A stretch of DNA of 37,288 bases. Origin: Deltaproteobacteria bacterium (lineage in GTDB: Bacteria; Desulfobacterota; Desulfuromonadia; Geobacterales; Pseudopelobacteraceae). The notes under the pieces were generated by a model. That model worked only from the letters and a program-made list of their open reading frames with translations, had not been told where the DNA came from and did no database searches. Each line of letters begins with the position of its first letter. Within the stretch, counting starts at the first letter, position 1. The stretch spans positions 1 to 37,288 of the forward strand of contig JAJZRX010000028.1 in assembly GCA_021850095.1 (NCBI GenBank), written 5' to 3'. Position numbers and translations under genes: made by a program. Shown here piece by piece: positions 23,395 to 32,576 of the stretch.

Positions 23395-24225
23395 TTATTC
23401 CGCGTACTTTCTGCTCCACTTCTGCAGCAGGTTGATGACCAGAAGCATCGAAAACGACGTCAGCAGCATGATACAGGCGATGGCGGTGGCGCCTTGATAA
23501 TCGAACTGTTCCAGTTTGGTGATGATCAGTAGCGGGGTGATTTCCGAGACCATCGGCATGTTGCCGGCGATGAAGATGATCGAACCGTATTCGCCGACTG
23601 CGCGGGCGAATGACAGGGCAAATCCGGTCAGGATCGACGGCAGCAGCATGGGGAAGATCACCCGCCGCAGGGTTTGCCAGCGGCTGGCCCCCAGGCAGAC
23701 GGCGGCCTCTTCCAGTTCGCTGTCGATCTCTTCCACCACCGGTTGAACGGTGCGCACCACAAATGGCAGGCCGATAAAGGTCATGGCCAGTACGATCCCG
23801 AGCGGTGTAAAGGCCACCTTGATGCCGTGCGGCTCCAGAAAGCGCCCGACCCAACCGTTGGGCGAATAGATCGTGGCCAGGGTGATACCGGCCACGGCGG
23901 TCGGCAGGGCAAAGGGAAGATCCACCAGCGCATCCACGATCCGCCGGCCGGGAAAACGGTAGCGCACCAGCACCCAGGCCACCAGTACGCCGAAGATCGA
24001 GTTGATCAGAGCGGCGGCCAGGGCCGCGCCAAAGGTTACTTTGTAGGAAGCCAGCACCCGGGGAGCGGTGACGGTGCTGACAAATTCGCCCCAGCTCAGG
24101 CCGGCGGTTCTGAATACCAGCGCCGAAAGCGGGATCAACACGATCAGGCTCAGGTAGAATATGGTAAATCCCAGAGTCGGCCCAAAGCCGGGTAGTACGT
24201 TGTTGTGCTGTTTAAAGAGTTTCAT
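23395..24225 (-). CDS. cysT: Sulfate ABC transporter permease CysT (CysU)
   Basis: This 276-residue permease opens FKQHNNVLPGFGPTLGFTIF and has the EAA-type loop CLGASRWQTLRRVIFPMLLP and the ending GEYGSIIFIAGNMP. I chose the ATG at 24225, where the family N-terminus begins, 13 bases after sbp; a longer frame to 24318 would overlap sbp. Confidence 0.94.
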   Translation of the reverse strand: MKLFKQHNNVLPGFGPTLGFTIFYLSLIVLIPLSALVFRTAGLSWGEFVSTVTAPRVLASYKVTFGAALAAALINSIFGVLVAWVLVRYRFPGRRIVDALVDLPFALPTAVAGITLATIYSPNGWVGRFLEPHGIKVAFTPLGIVLAMTFIGLPFVVRTVQPVVEEIDSELEEAAVCLGASRWQTLRRVIFPMLLPSILTGFALSFARAVGEYGSIIFIAGNMPMVSEITPLLIITKLEQFDYQGATAIACIMLLTSFSMLLVINLLQKWSRKYAE

Positions 24226-24238
24226 GGGGGTTTCCCGG

Positions 24239-25243
24239 TTACTTTTTTGATCCATAGATCTGGTCAAAAGTACCGCCATCGGCAAAGTGTGTTTTCTGGG
24301 CCTTCTGCCAGCCGCCAAAGGCTTTGTCGTCTATTGTGTAGAGTTTTAATTTGGCCAGCTTGGTCGGAATCTTGGTATTGATCGGGCGATAATAGTGCTT
24401 GGCGGCGATTTTTTGCCCTTCGTCGCTGTAGAGATATTTCAGGTATTCTTCGGCCACACGGCGGGTGCCATGCTTGTCGGCCACCTTGTCGATCACCGTG
24501 ACCGGAGGTTCAGCCAGGATGCTTTCTGAAGGGGTTACAACATCAAACTTGTCCGGCCCCAGTTCGTTGAGCGCCAGAAAGGCTTCGTTTTCCCAGGCCA
24601 GCAGAACATCGCCCAGGCCGCGCTGAACAAAGGTGTTGGTGGAACCGCGTGCACCGGAATCAAGCACCGGTACGTTTTTGAACAGTTTGGCAACAAACTC
24701 CTTGGCCTTGGCATCGTTGCCGCCCGGCTGATGCAGGGCGAATGCCCAGGCAGCCAGGTAGTTCCAGCGGGCTCCGCCGGAGGTCTTGGGGTTGGGAGTA
24801 ATGACCGATACGCCCGGTTTGATCAGGTCGTCCCAGTTTTTGATCTTCTTGGGGTTGCCCTTGCGCACCAGGAATACGATGGTGGAGGTGTAGGGCGAGC
24901 TGTTGTGGGGCAGCTCTTTTTGCCAGCCTGTTTTGATCAGCCCTTTTTCGGCAATGGCGTCGATGTCGTAGGCCAGCGCCAGGGTGACTACGTCCGCCTG
25001 CAGACCGTCAATAACCGAGCGGGCCTGTTTGCCCGAGCCGCCATGGGACTGTTTGACCGTGACCGTATCGCCGGTCTTGCTTTTCCAGTAGGCGGCGAAG
25101 GACTTGTTAAAATCCGTGTACAGCTCGCGGGTCGGGTCATAGGAAACGTTCAGCAGGGTCACGTTGGCGGCCAGGGCTGCAGTTGCTGTGGAAAGGGCCA
25201 TTGCAATCGCTGCCAGGGGTAGTGCGATTTGCTTGAATTTCAT
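24239..25243 (-). CDS. sbp: Periplasmic sulfate-binding protein
   Basis: This 334-residue secreted receptor has a signal peptide ending ALAA and the Sbp/CysP family sequence: [46 protein letters not shown] and [20 protein letters not shown]. It is the first gene of the sbp-cysT-cysW-cysA-cysH-cysD-cysN operon. Two candidate Rrf2 boxes flank its promoter. Confidence 0.95.
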   Translation of the reverse strand: MKFKQIALPLAAIAMALSTATAALAANVTLLNVSYDPTRELYTDFNKSFAAYWKSKTGDTVTVKQSHGGSGKQARSVIDGLQADVVTLALAYDIDAIAEKGLIKTGWQKELPHNSSPYTSTIVFLVRKGNPKKIKNWDDLIKPGVSVITPNPKTSGGARWNYLAAWAFALHQPGGNDAKAKEFVAKLFKNVPVLDSGARGSTNTFVQRGLGDVLLAWENEAFLALNELGPDKFDVVTPSESILAEPPVTVIDKVADKHGTRRVAEEYLKYLYSDEGQKIAAKHYYRPINTKIPTKLAKLKLYTIDDKAFGGWQKAQKTHFADGGTFDQIYGSKK

Positions 25244-25255
25244 TTCACGATCCTC

Positions 25256-25276
25256 TTTCTATAGAATTGGTAGATT
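25256..25276. promoter_or_regulatory. Candidate Rrf2 operator, sbp proximal site
   Basis: Plus strand TTTCTA-N9-TAGATT, an inverted repeat lying between the -10 and the sbp start codon, just upstream of the ribosome site. Binding here would block initiation or early elongation. Confidence 0.6.
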
Positions 25277-25287
25277 TAATTGATCTG

Positions 25288-25316
25288 ATAATTACAAAAT
25301 AAAGCATACCTGTCAA
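25288..25316 (-). promoter_or_regulatory. Promoter of the sbp-cys operon
   Basis: Minus strand -35 TTGACA (25311-25316), 17-base spacer, -10 AATTAT (25288-25293). A candidate Rrf2 box lies on each side. Confidence 0.65.
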
Positions 25317-25331
25317 GAATTATTTTTATAT

Positions 25332-25352
25332 TATCTATAGAGTTGATATATA
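25332..25352. promoter_or_regulatory. Candidate Rrf2 operator, sbp distal site
   Basis: Plus strand TATCTA-N9-TATATA (minus TATATA-N9-TAGATA), 15 bases upstream of the sbp -35. With the proximal site it could support looping or, alone, activation. Confidence 0.65.
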
Positions 25353-25435
25353 ATAAATTTGTCCCGCTGACAGTCATTCGGGCTGCCCCATTCAGGCAAA
25401 CGATCGATTGCAGCCTGTTTATCGTTATTACCAGT

Positions 25436-25464
25436 TTGACCAACCGCCACTGCTCGATTAAGCT
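25436..25464 (+). promoter_or_regulatory. Possible promoter of the transglutaminase gene
   Basis: TTGACC (25436-25441), 17-base spacer, TAAGCT (25459-25464), about 40 bases before the start codon. The -10 is poor. The rest of the 262-base divergent region belongs to sbp control. Confidence 0.35.
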
Positions 25465-25505
25465 ACCGGCCTGTTTGAAACTAATTCCAGACAAGGGAGC
25501 ATCTC

Positions 25506-26531
25506 ATGTACCGCATCAAGTCTTTTCGCATTATTTTTTCTTCACTGCTGATCATGCTTGTTACAGCAAGCATGGTTCTGGCGAAAAGCCATTCCGGAAC
25601 AATCAGCATGGCGGTTGATCTTTCTTCTCACACCAGCGCGGGAGCCACGGAATTATGGATACCCTATCCGGTTTCCGACAAGGACCAGGAGATTACCGAC
25701 ATCACGGTTTCCGGAGATTATATGCGTTCGGCTGTTTATGCCGACAGCACCCACAGCACCCCCATGCTGTACGCGCGCTGGGAAAAGGGAACTGCCAGCC
25801 GCAAGCTGAACTTCACGTTCAAAGCCAAACGCAACGAAGTGCTGCGCCGGGATTTTCCGCTTAAAGAAGTGGCCTGGGATCCGGCCGACTATGCCTTTTA
25901 CCTGCAGCCGACCAAGTTGGGCCCGCTTGATGGCGAGGTGGGAAAGTTGGCCGCCCGGATCACCGCCGGCAAGAAAACAGTACTGGAGAAAGCCAGGGCC
26001 ATTTATGACTGGACCTGCGAAAACACCTATCGTGACCCCAATACCCGTGGCTGCGGCGCCGGAGATGTCTGCGCGCTGCTGGCTAAACCGGGCGGCAAAT
26101 GCGCCGATATACATTCGGTCTTCGTAGCGCTAGCCCGTGCGGCCGGCGTTCCTTCACGGGAGGTATTCGGCATCCGGATGGGCAAAAAGGAACGCGAGGA
26201 TGTGACGACCTGGCAGCACTGTTGGGCGGAGTTTTATCTTCCCGGCTATGGCTGGGTGCCGGTCGACCCCGCAGACGTGCGCAAGGCAATGCTGACCGAG
26301 AAGCTCACGTTGGAATCCGCCAAAACGGCAGAGTATCGGGTTTATTTCTGGGGCGGAATCGACCCCTACCGGGTAAAACTCTCCGCCGGGCGGGATTTGA
26401 TCCTGAATCCCCCGCAACCGGGCGAGACGCTCAATTATCTGATGTATCCCTTTGCCGTTGTGGATGGCAAGATCATCGACTGGCTGGAACCAGCCACTTT
26501 CAAGTACAGCATTATTTATACGGACAAGTAA
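25506..26531 (+). CDS. Exported transglutaminase-like cysteine protease
   Basis: This 341-residue protein has a signal peptide (residues 1-26, ending VLA), a beta-rich N-terminal domain, and a transglutaminase-fold core with the full triad: Cys in GGKCADIHSVFVALAR, His in WQHCWAEFY, Asp in VDPADV. Bacterial members act as periplasmic proteases or amidases, and their substrates are generally unknown. Shine-Dalgarno AAGGGAG. It is transcribed divergently from sbp and appears to stand alone. Confidence 0.88.
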   Translation: MYRIKSFRIIFSSLLIMLVTASMVLAKSHSGTISMAVDLSSHTSAGATELWIPYPVSDKDQEITDITVSGDYMRSAVYADSTHSTPMLYARWEKGTASRKLNFTFKAKRNEVLRRDFPLKEVAWDPADYAFYLQPTKLGPLDGEVGKLAARITAGKKTVLEKARAIYDWTCENTYRDPNTRGCGAGDVCALLAKPGGKCADIHSVFVALARAAGVPSREVFGIRMGKKEREDVTTWQHCWAEFYLPGYGWVPVDPADVRKAMLTEKLTLESAKTAEYRVYFWGGIDPYRVKLSAGRDLILNPPQPGETLNYLMYPFAVVDGKIIDWLEPATFKYSIIYTDK

Positions 26532-26545
26532 GATTGAAAGAGTTT

Positions 26546-26583
26546 GCGCTGTTCACACAGGAAACCGCCCCCTTGAACAGCGC
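26546..26583. repeat. Inverted repeat after the transglutaminase gene
   Basis: Perfect 10-base arms GCGCTGTTCA / TGAACAGCGC with an 18-base loop. There is no U-run, so it is at best a weak terminator. The remaining 145 bases before 26729 show nothing else but a GGGAG ribosome site. Confidence 0.5.
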
Positions 26584-26728
26584 CTTGAAGCAATCAAAGT
26601 GAACGTTAGCTGCTGACAGCACCCCCAACTGTTTGTGATTGACTGATATTCCCGCCGAGGAGTAAAAAGTGAGGTGTGATTCAAATTAAGATCTGCCGAC
26701 GGTAAGTCACTGCAAAACGGGAGCGTTC

Positions 26729-28003
26729 ATGCCGATTACCGCATTCGATGCCATCAGGGGAAACATCAGCTCTTTTTTGGGCGGCGCCGAGGTTGACCTG
26801 CTCCCCGGCGATACAATAAGTGCCGCCGATGAGAATTCAATCAGCGAAAGCATTTCTATCGAAGAGCATCCCTACCGCTTCACGGCCCGGCGGGAAGCGG
26901 TTTCCTTCACCCGCAGCGAGGCAGCCTTCTGCCGTGAGCTGCTGACCGCCTTTTCGGGCCTGTATAACGGTTTTCAGCATGAAGGCTATTCAGCCCAGTT
27001 CCGCACGGCGCTGCTGGCCTCGATCATGGACATCACCGTGGCCCGCGCGCTGCGGGGCGATCACCGCAAAGGCTTCTGGCCGATCCAGCAATTGATCCAG
27101 CTGCTGAAAAACCTTTCTTATCAGCGCTACGAAGGGAAACCGGCCACGACCGGTTTCATCGTGCATCGAACGACACTGCCGCTGCTGCGCAAACTGGTGC
27201 GGGAGCGACGTCACTCCCTGATGCCGCTACAGCCGCACGAGAACATATCCCCGGCCTTTTTCAACAACCCCCTGCCCTACCGCTTCGTTGACGGCACCAA
27301 CCTCTTCTTTGTCGCCAATATCCAGATGCAGGTTACCGGCGTCCTGCGCACCTCCCCGACCGCCATGTACACTGATATAGAGCGACTGACCCAGCGGGAG
27401 ATTTTTTCCATGGTGCGGCGCGCCGGGCGGGGAGCCTTTGCCGTGACGGTCAACGATGCCTCGGAGATCGAAGTGCTGATCAGTCCGGCCAAGCTGCTGG
27501 TACGGCGCAAAGGGACCTGGGCCATTTTTGACCCGGACATCTTCCGCTCGTTTCTGGCCGGGAGCATCGACGCCGAGTCCATCGACGAGTTGCTCTGGAC
27601 GGTCTACGCCCTTTCCAAGGAACGGCACGGCACAGTCATACTGGTCTACGACCAGGGGGCGCGCAAACTGGCGGCACTGAAGAAAGGCTCGGTGGGGGGT
27701 GATGATCCGATCGGAAAGCTCCTGATCGGCCGGGTAAAAAGACGCACCATCAGTGAACTGAAACGAGCCGGAATTCTGCTGCGCATCCTCTCGGCCGACG
27801 GAATGACGGTCTTCAACACCAGCGGCCGACTGATGGAGACCGGCTTCATCTTCGACACCTCCCACGCCCGGGAGGTGGTTACCGGCGGCGGACGAACCAC
27901 GGCCGCCAGCGCGGCCTCGTTCTTCGGCAAGGTCATCAAGGTTTCCCAGGACGGCCCGATCGAGCTGTACCAGGACGGGCGGTCCGTTTATCGTTTCGGC
28001 TAA
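26729..28003 (+). CDS. DisA_N/DAC-like domain protein with altered catalytic motifs
   Basis: This 424-residue cytoplasmic protein has a C-terminal part (about 285-424) that lines up with the diadenylate cyclase fold: LLWTVYALSKERHGTVILVY, then ADGMTVFNTSGRLMETGFIF in place of the DGA segment, then GGGRTTAASAAS in place of GTRHRAA, and a final VSQDGPIELYQDGR. The DGA motif reads DGM and RHR reads RTT, so c-di-AMP synthesis as known is doubtful. The N-terminal 280 residues resemble the DACNV-type domains proposed as sensors (from memory of the family, not verified). It could be a nucleotide sensor or produce another nucleotide. No obvious partner is adjacent. Confidence 0.65.
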   Translation: MPITAFDAIRGNISSFLGGAEVDLLPGDTISAADENSISESISIEEHPYRFTARREAVSFTRSEAAFCRELLTAFSGLYNGFQHEGYSAQFRTALLASIMDITVARALRGDHRKGFWPIQQLIQLLKNLSYQRYEGKPATTGFIVHRTTLPLLRKLVRERRHSLMPLQPHENISPAFFNNPLPYRFVDGTNLFFVANIQMQVTGVLRTSPTAMYTDIERLTQREIFSMVRRAGRGAFAVTVNDASEIEVLISPAKLLVRRKGTWAIFDPDIFRSFLAGSIDAESIDELLWTVYALSKERHGTVILVYDQGARKLAALKKGSVGGDDPIGKLLIGRVKRRTISELKRAGILLRILSADGMTVFNTSGRLMETGFIFDTSHAREVVTGGGRTTAASAASFFGKVIKVSQDGPIELYQDGRSVYRFG

Positions 28004-28032
28004 TCAACGGCACTAAACCACGGGAGGACATT

Positions 28033-28833
28033 ATGAAAACACGCTTCTGGATCGTACTCGGCCTGGCAGTCACACTGTTCATTTCTTCAACCGCAGCAGC
28101 AAAAGTAAGCGGCAGTGAGGTGGAATACAAAGCCGGAGACACGCTTCTGAAAGGGTATCTGGCACAGAACACGTCCTTGAAGGGCAAACGTCCCGCTGTT
28201 CTGGTGGTTCATGAATGGTGGGGACATAACGAATATGCCCGCAAACGGGCCAGAATGCTGGCTGAACAGGGCTATGTCGCCCTTGCGGTAGATATGTTCG
28301 GTGACGGAAAAACCGCCCGGCATCCGGACGATGCCGGCAAATTCGCCGTTGAGGTGATGAAGAACAAACCGGTTGGCGAGGCCCGCTTCAACGCCGCTCT
28401 GGAGTATATCAAAAAACAGCCGGCAGTTGATCCGGAGCGGATCGCCGCCATCGGATACTGCTTCGGCGGCGGCGTTGTTCTGCACATGGCCCGTCAGGGC
28501 GCCGACCTGAAAGGGGTCGTCAGCTTTCACGGCAGCCTGGCAACCGACTCCCCGGCAAAAGAAGGCATGGTGAAAGCCAGGGTTCTGGTCTTCAACGGTG
28601 ATGCGGACACAATGATCCCGGCTGAACAGGTAGCCGCCTTCAAGGAAGAAATGACCAGAGCGGGGGCTTCATTCCGCTACGTGGGATATCCGGGGGTGCA
28701 GCACAGCTTCACCAATCCCGCTGCGGACGCTGTTGCCGTACAGTTCAAACTGCCCCTGGCCTACAACAGGAAAGCCGATCGTGATTCCTGGGCGCAAACG
28801 AGGAAATTCCTAAAGGAGATTTTTTCGAAATAG
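28033..28833 (+). CDS. Exported dienelactone hydrolase-family protein
   Basis: This 266-residue alpha/beta hydrolase has a signal peptide (about residues 1-24, ending AAA). The nucleophile elbow is GYCFGG (Cys), with VFNGDADTMIP (Asp) and GVQHSF (His) completing the triad, as in dienelactone hydrolases. VVHEWWGHNEYARKRARML is the family oxyanion-region motif. Such proteins are common in environmental bacteria and their substrates are seldom known. Start chosen at ATG 28033 behind GGGAGG. Confidence 0.88.
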   Translation: MKTRFWIVLGLAVTLFISSTAAAKVSGSEVEYKAGDTLLKGYLAQNTSLKGKRPAVLVVHEWWGHNEYARKRARMLAEQGYVALAVDMFGDGKTARHPDDAGKFAVEVMKNKPVGEARFNAALEYIKKQPAVDPERIAAIGYCFGGGVVLHMARQGADLKGVVSFHGSLATDSPAKEGMVKARVLVFNGDADTMIPAEQVAAFKEEMTRAGASFRYVGYPGVQHSFTNPAADAVAVQFKLPLAYNRKADRDSWAQTRKFLKEIFSK

Positions 28834-28878
28834 ATGGAGTGGACAAACGAGGAGCCACAGAGGGAGCCAAAAAAGCAA

Positions 28879-28910
28879 CAAAGGGTTAGCTCGCCAGAGC
28901 TAACCCTTTG
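28879..28910 (-). terminator. Intrinsic terminator of tRNA-Cys
   Basis: A 13-base perfect stem, CAAAGGGTTAGCT paired with AGCTAACCCTTTG, and a loop of about 6 bases. On the minus strand it is followed by TTGCTTTTTT. It lies just after the tRNA and also beyond the hydrolase gene on the plus strand, where the U-run is absent. Confidence 0.8.
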
Positions 28911-28917
28911 AATTTAT

Positions 28918-28992
<75 letters not shown>

Positions 28993-29045
28993 GATGAAAT
29001 TACAGGAACGCACTTATATAAAATTATTCGCCATCCTGTCAAGCC

Positions 29046-29411
29046 CTATTTGAATTTAATGGCAACACCGCTGGCACGGTATTCGGTTGAGGGGAGAATA
29101 CCGTAGACCGTGGTGCCGCCGGTTATCTCCAGAAACATGACCGCATCGGCCCCCATTTTTCCAGCTTCCATCCGTACCGCATTACTGCCCCACTCCTTGA
29201 TATCTGGGGTCATGGTGTAGTCGGTGCCGTAGGTTTCGCGGGTGACCTGCACCCGGCCAAGCTTGATATAGGGCCGGATGACCTCATCCTGGGAAAGCAG
29301 CGGCGGCATTTCACCAACGTAGACCGGCTTGAGGGCGCTGCAGCCGGTGATAGACAGTGCTGTCAGAACAATAAGTACAAGACATACCAGGCTGTTGCGT
29401 TGAATGGCCAT
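29046..29411 (-). CDS. Small lipoprotein of unknown function
   Basis: This 121-residue protein has a lipoprotein signal with lipobox SITGC (Cys24). The mature part alternates strand-like and charged stretches (KLGRVQVTRETYGTDY, then KMGADAVMFLEITGGTTVYG), a pattern seen in YbjQ/heavy-metal-binding-like domains that pool conserved Gly-Ala-Asp-Ala. I do not recognise a specific family. It is divergent from yebC, and they share the 162-base gap. Confidence 0.7.
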   Translation of the reverse strand: MAIQRNSLVCLVLIVLTALSITGCSALKPVYVGEMPPLLSQDEVIRPYIKLGRVQVTRETYGTDYTMTPDIKEWGSNAVRMEAGKMGADAVMFLEITGGTTVYGILPSTEYRASGVAIKFK

Positions 29412-29444
29412 GGTCCGGTTCCTTTGCAGACGTCAATTTACCTC

Positions 29445-29473
29445 TGGACAGAGATATGCCCGTATGCTAGTAT
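29445..29473 (+). promoter_or_regulatory. Promoter of yebC
   Basis: TGGACA (29445-29450), 17-base spacer, TAGTAT (29468-29473), about 100 bases before the yebC start. Confidence 0.55.
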
Positions 29474-29573
29474 CTGCCGCTTTTTATGGCAACAAAAAAA
29501 CGATCGTTTTTGTCATTTCCCACAAGTCCCGACAAATATTAATTCATAATGAAACCCAAAAGGAGCGCTCGCG

Positions 29574-30317
29574 ATGTCAGGTCATAATAAATGGAGCACA
29601 ATCAAACACAAAAAGGGCGCGGCCGATGCCAAGCGCGGCAAGGTTTTCACCAAGATCATCAAGGAGATTTCGGTTGCCGCAAAACTTGGCGGTGGAGATC
29701 CGGCCGCCAACCCCCGTTTGAGAACCGCCATTGACAAGGCCAAGGCCGAAAACATGCCCAAGGACAATATCGAGCGGGCCATCAAGAAGGGCGCCGGCGG
29801 CATGGAGGGGGTCACTTACGAGGAGATCGTTTATGAGGGCTACGGCCCCGGCGGCGCGGCCGTTTTGGTGGAAGTCATGACCGACAACCGCAACCGTTCC
29901 GTTTCCGATATCCGCAGCATCTTCACCAAATGCAACGGCAACATGGGCGAGGCCGGCTGTGTGGCCTGGATGTTCGACAAAAAGGGACTGATCGTTTATG
30001 ATAAATCGGTCGATTTTGACCAACTCTTCGAGGCCGCCATCGAAGCCGGCGCCGAAGATGTGGCCGAGCAGGACGAACAGATCGAGGTGACGACCGAGCC
30101 GGGCTCCTTCATCGAAGTTCGCGAGGCGCTGGAAGCCAAGGGTTTCAAGCACCTGAACGCCGAAACCACCATGATTCCCCAGACCCAGGTCGTACTGGAA
30201 GGCAAACAGGCCGAGAACATGCTCAAACTGATGGATCGGCTGGAGGACAACGACGATGTCCAAAACGTTTATTCCAACTTCGACATCTCATCCGAAGAAA
30301 TGGAAAAGATGATGTAA
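29574..30317 (+). CDS. yebC: YebC/PmpR/TACO1-family protein
   Basis: This 247-residue protein begins [21 protein letters not shown], the invariant YebC signature, and continues [17 protein letters not shown] and [19 protein letters not shown]. The family includes transcription regulators and translation factors that help ribosomes through difficult stretches such as proline runs. It heads a conserved neighbourhood with ruvC and ruvA. Shine-Dalgarno AAGGAG. Confidence 0.96.
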   Translation: MSGHNKWSTIKHKKGAADAKRGKVFTKIIKEISVAAKLGGGDPAANPRLRTAIDKAKAENMPKDNIERAIKKGAGGMEGVTYEEIVYEGYGPGGAAVLVEVMTDNRNRSVSDIRSIFTKCNGNMGEAGCVAWMFDKKGLIVYDKSVDFDQLFEAAIEAGAEDVAEQDEQIEVTTEPGSFIEVREALEAKGFKHLNAETTMIPQTQVVLEGKQAENMLKLMDRLEDNDDVQNVYSNFDISSEEMEKMM

Positions 30318-30323
30318 GCATCC

Positions 30324-30345
30324 AAGGGGCTCTAACGAGCCCCTT
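30324..30345 (+). terminator. Terminator-like hairpin after yebC
   Basis: A 9-base stem AAGGGGCTC / GAGCCCCTT with loop TAAC, followed by TCTGCTT. The U-run is weak, so it may only reduce read-through into msrA. Confidence 0.6.
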
Positions 30346-30364
30346 TCTGCTTGGGGAGGTTTGC

Positions 30365-30835
30365 ATGACTGAAAAAGCCACATTTGCCGCCGGCTGCTTC
30401 TGGGGAGTGGAAGACGCCTTCATGTCGCTTCCCGGTGTGCTGGCCACCCGGGTCGGCTACACCGGCGGGCGCACGGAAAACCCAACCTACCGGGATGTCT
30501 GCGGCCACGGCACCGGTCATGCCGAAGCGCTGGAAATCACCTTCGACCCATCCGCCATATCCTACCCGGAGCTGCTGAAGATTTTCTGGGAGTGCCACGA
30601 CCCGACCCAGCTCAACCGTCAGGGACCCGACATCGGCGACCAGTACCGTTCGGCCATCTTCTATCACTCCGCCGAGCAGCAGCGGATAGCGGAAGAAGCA
30701 CGGGAACAGCTCGACCGTTCCGGCCGCCTGCGCCGCAGGATCGTCACCCAAATCGTTCCGGCCGTCACCTTCTGGGAAGCCGAAGCCTATCATCAGAAAT
30801 ACCACGCCCGAAACGGCGGCGGCTGCGGATTTTAG
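30365..30835 (+). CDS. msrA: Peptide methionine-S-sulfoxide reductase A
   Basis: This 156-residue enzyme repairs oxidised methionine. The catalytic motif [10 protein letters not shown] (Cys11) is present, as are [45 protein letters not shown] and a C-terminal Cys in GGGCGF that can resolve the disulfide. It is directly followed by ruvC, whose ATG adjoins the msrA stop codon. Confidence 0.94.
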   Translation: MTEKATFAAGCFWGVEDAFMSLPGVLATRVGYTGGRTENPTYRDVCGHGTGHAEALEITFDPSAISYPELLKIFWECHDPTQLNRQGPDIGDQYRSAIFYHSAEQQRIAEEAREQLDRSGRLRRRIVTQIVPAVTFWEAEAYHQKYHARNGGGCGF

Positions 30836-31372
30836 ATGCGGGTTTTAGGCATCGATCCCGGCTCGCGCATCACCGGCTACGGTATTGTCGACCAATCAGG
30901 AAACCGGCTCGTCCATGTGGACAACGGCGCCATTTTCACCGACAGCGCCGATGATTTCCCCGGCCGGCTGAAGCGGATCTTCGACGGCCTGTCCGAGATT
31001 ATTGCCCAGTACCGACCCGATCAGGTCGCCATCGAAAACATCTTCTTCTCCACCAACGTCCAGAGCGCCCTCAAGCTCGGCCAAGCCCGAGGCGCGGCGA
31101 TTGTTGCTGCGGTGCACGCCAACCTGCCGGTGGCCGAATATTCGGCCCTGCAGGTCAAGCAGGCGGTCGTCGGCCAGGGGCGCGCCGAAAAGGGACAGGT
31201 ACAGAAGATGCTCAAGTCCCTGCTGGGGCTGCCGGAGATCGCACAGGCGGATGCCTCGGATGCCCTGGCCGTGGCGGTCTGCCACATCAATTCCTACGGA
31301 TTGAAACAGAAAACAGGGGGTGTTGTGACGGCGAAGCGCCAAAAAACATCCTGGAGGGATATGAAATTATGA
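30836..31372 (+). CDS. ruvC: Holliday junction resolvase RuvC
   Basis: This 178-residue endonuclease cuts Holliday junctions. Acidic active-site positions are in [11 protein letters not shown] (Asp7), VAIENIFF (Glu) and [13 protein letters not shown] (Asp pair). It overlaps ruvA by 4 bases. Confidence 0.96.
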   Translation: MRVLGIDPGSRITGYGIVDQSGNRLVHVDNGAIFTDSADDFPGRLKRIFDGLSEIIAQYRPDQVAIENIFFSTNVQSALKLGQARGAAIVAAVHANLPVAEYSALQVKQAVVGQGRAEKGQVQKMLKSLLGLPEIAQADASDALAVAVCHINSYGLKQKTGGVVTAKRQKTSWRDMKL

Positions 31373-31968
31373 TTGCGCTTTTGACCGGAAAAATCGCCCA
31401 TAAATCGCCCGACCACATCATCCTGGATGTGGGCGGGGTCGGCTATCGGGTGCTGATCCCCTTTTCGACCTATTACGAACTGCCCGAGGAAGGCGGCTTG
31501 GCCTGCCTGCACATCCACACCAGCGTGCGCGAGGACGCCATTCAGCTCTACGGTTTCCGCACCCGGCTGGAGAAATCCTTTTTTCAGCTACTTATTTCCG
31601 TCACCGGTGTCGGCCCAAAACTGGCCCGCGACATCCTTTCCAACATCCAGCCCGGCCCGCTGGCCCAGGCCCTGGCACAGGGCGACATCCACAAGCTGTC
31701 TACCATACCGGGCATCGGCAAGAAAACCGCCGAGCGGTTGGTGCTGGAGCTGAAAGACAAGGCTGGAAAGCTGGATCTGTCCTCGCTGCCGGCCATGGAA
31801 TTGCGACAGATACCGGAGGAAGATGTGACGGAAGATGTCATCTCGGCCCTGCTCAACCTGGGCTACAAGGAACCGCAGGTGCGCAAGGCGCTGGCCGGGC
31901 TGGACGCCAGCGGCGGGGTATCGGTGGAAGGTTTGTTAAAACAGGCCTTGAAGATATTGATGAAGTAG
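31369..31968 (+). CDS. ruvA: Holliday junction-binding protein RuvA
   Basis: This 199-residue tetramer-forming protein brings RuvB to junctions. The N-terminal OB fold ([28 protein letters not shown]) is followed by helix-hairpin-helix motifs ([35 protein letters not shown]) and a C-terminal RuvB-binding domain. The usual ruvB does not follow; the next gene is on the other strand, so ruvB must be elsewhere. Confidence 0.95.
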   Translation: MIALLTGKIAHKSPDHIILDVGGVGYRVLIPFSTYYELPEEGGLACLHIHTSVREDAIQLYGFRTRLEKSFFQLLISVTGVGPKLARDILSNIQPGPLAQALAQGDIHKLSTIPGIGKKTAERLVLELKDKAGKLDLSSLPAMELRQIPEEDVTEDVISALLNLGYKEPQVRKALAGLDASGGVSVEGLLKQALKILMK

Positions 31969-31991
31969 CGCCGTCTGGCACCATCTCAACC

Positions 31992-32291
31992 TCAATCGTT
32001 ATCATTGCCGCCCCACAGATCCAGCCATTGCTGCTGGGGCGAGCGGCTGTCGCCGTACTGGACAACAGTCCCGTCCTCGCGCTGATAGGAGCAGGACCAG
32101 CCCGACTGGTCGGCTCCGGCAAAGGTAGGGTAATCGTGGGGATGATCCAGAGCGTTGTAGGGGGCGGAGTAAGTTCCATCATCCTTGGGGGGTGGACAGC
32201 GCTCGTCGCCCTGATACCAGCTGTTATCTGCAGCATAAACTTGACTCGCGACCAGCATGGCAAGCAATAATACAACCATAGATCGTTTCAT
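31992..32291 (-). CDS. Small exported protein of unknown function
   Basis: This 99-residue protein has a clear signal peptide (residues 1-20, ending VYA). The mature 79 residues are rich in Asp, Tyr, Trp and Pro with two Cys (GDERCPPP and GWSCSYQ) that could form one disulfide. No family recognised. It is convergent with ruvA, 23 bases apart. Confidence 0.6.
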   Translation of the reverse strand: MKRSMVVLLLAMLVASQVYAADNSWYQGDERCPPPKDDGTYSAPYNALDHPHDYPTFAGADQSGWSCSYQREDGTVVQYGDSRSPQQQWLDLWGGNDND

Positions 32292-32395
32292 TCGCTCCTC
32301 CTTGACTGTATTCCAACTACATGATGCCTTCTGAACGGCACGTTAGTCAAGCCGATCCTTCCGTAACAGCTTACCCTTATTCAATCACTCCGATC

Positions 32396-32433
32396 AACAA
32401 AAAGCCTCTTTTTGCAGGCAGTGCAAAAGAGGC
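32396..32433 (-). terminator. Intrinsic terminator downstream of the PstS-like gene
   Basis: Minus strand GCCTCTTTTGCA with its complement at 32404-32416, a 5-base loop, then U5. The hairpin is 143 bases past the PstS-like stop codon. The rest of the 285-base gap (32292-32576) shows nothing recognisable. Confidence 0.7.
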
Positions 32434-32576
32434 CAAATGACAATGAAAGTCTCGAGGGGATTGATTTCAAATCCGCTCCCATTGCAGGCTGCGGATCAGC
32501 AGGGTTTGGTTGTACGTCCAGACATCGAAACACAATCTTATTCGGCCATGATTCCAAAACACTGCTTCAATTATCG

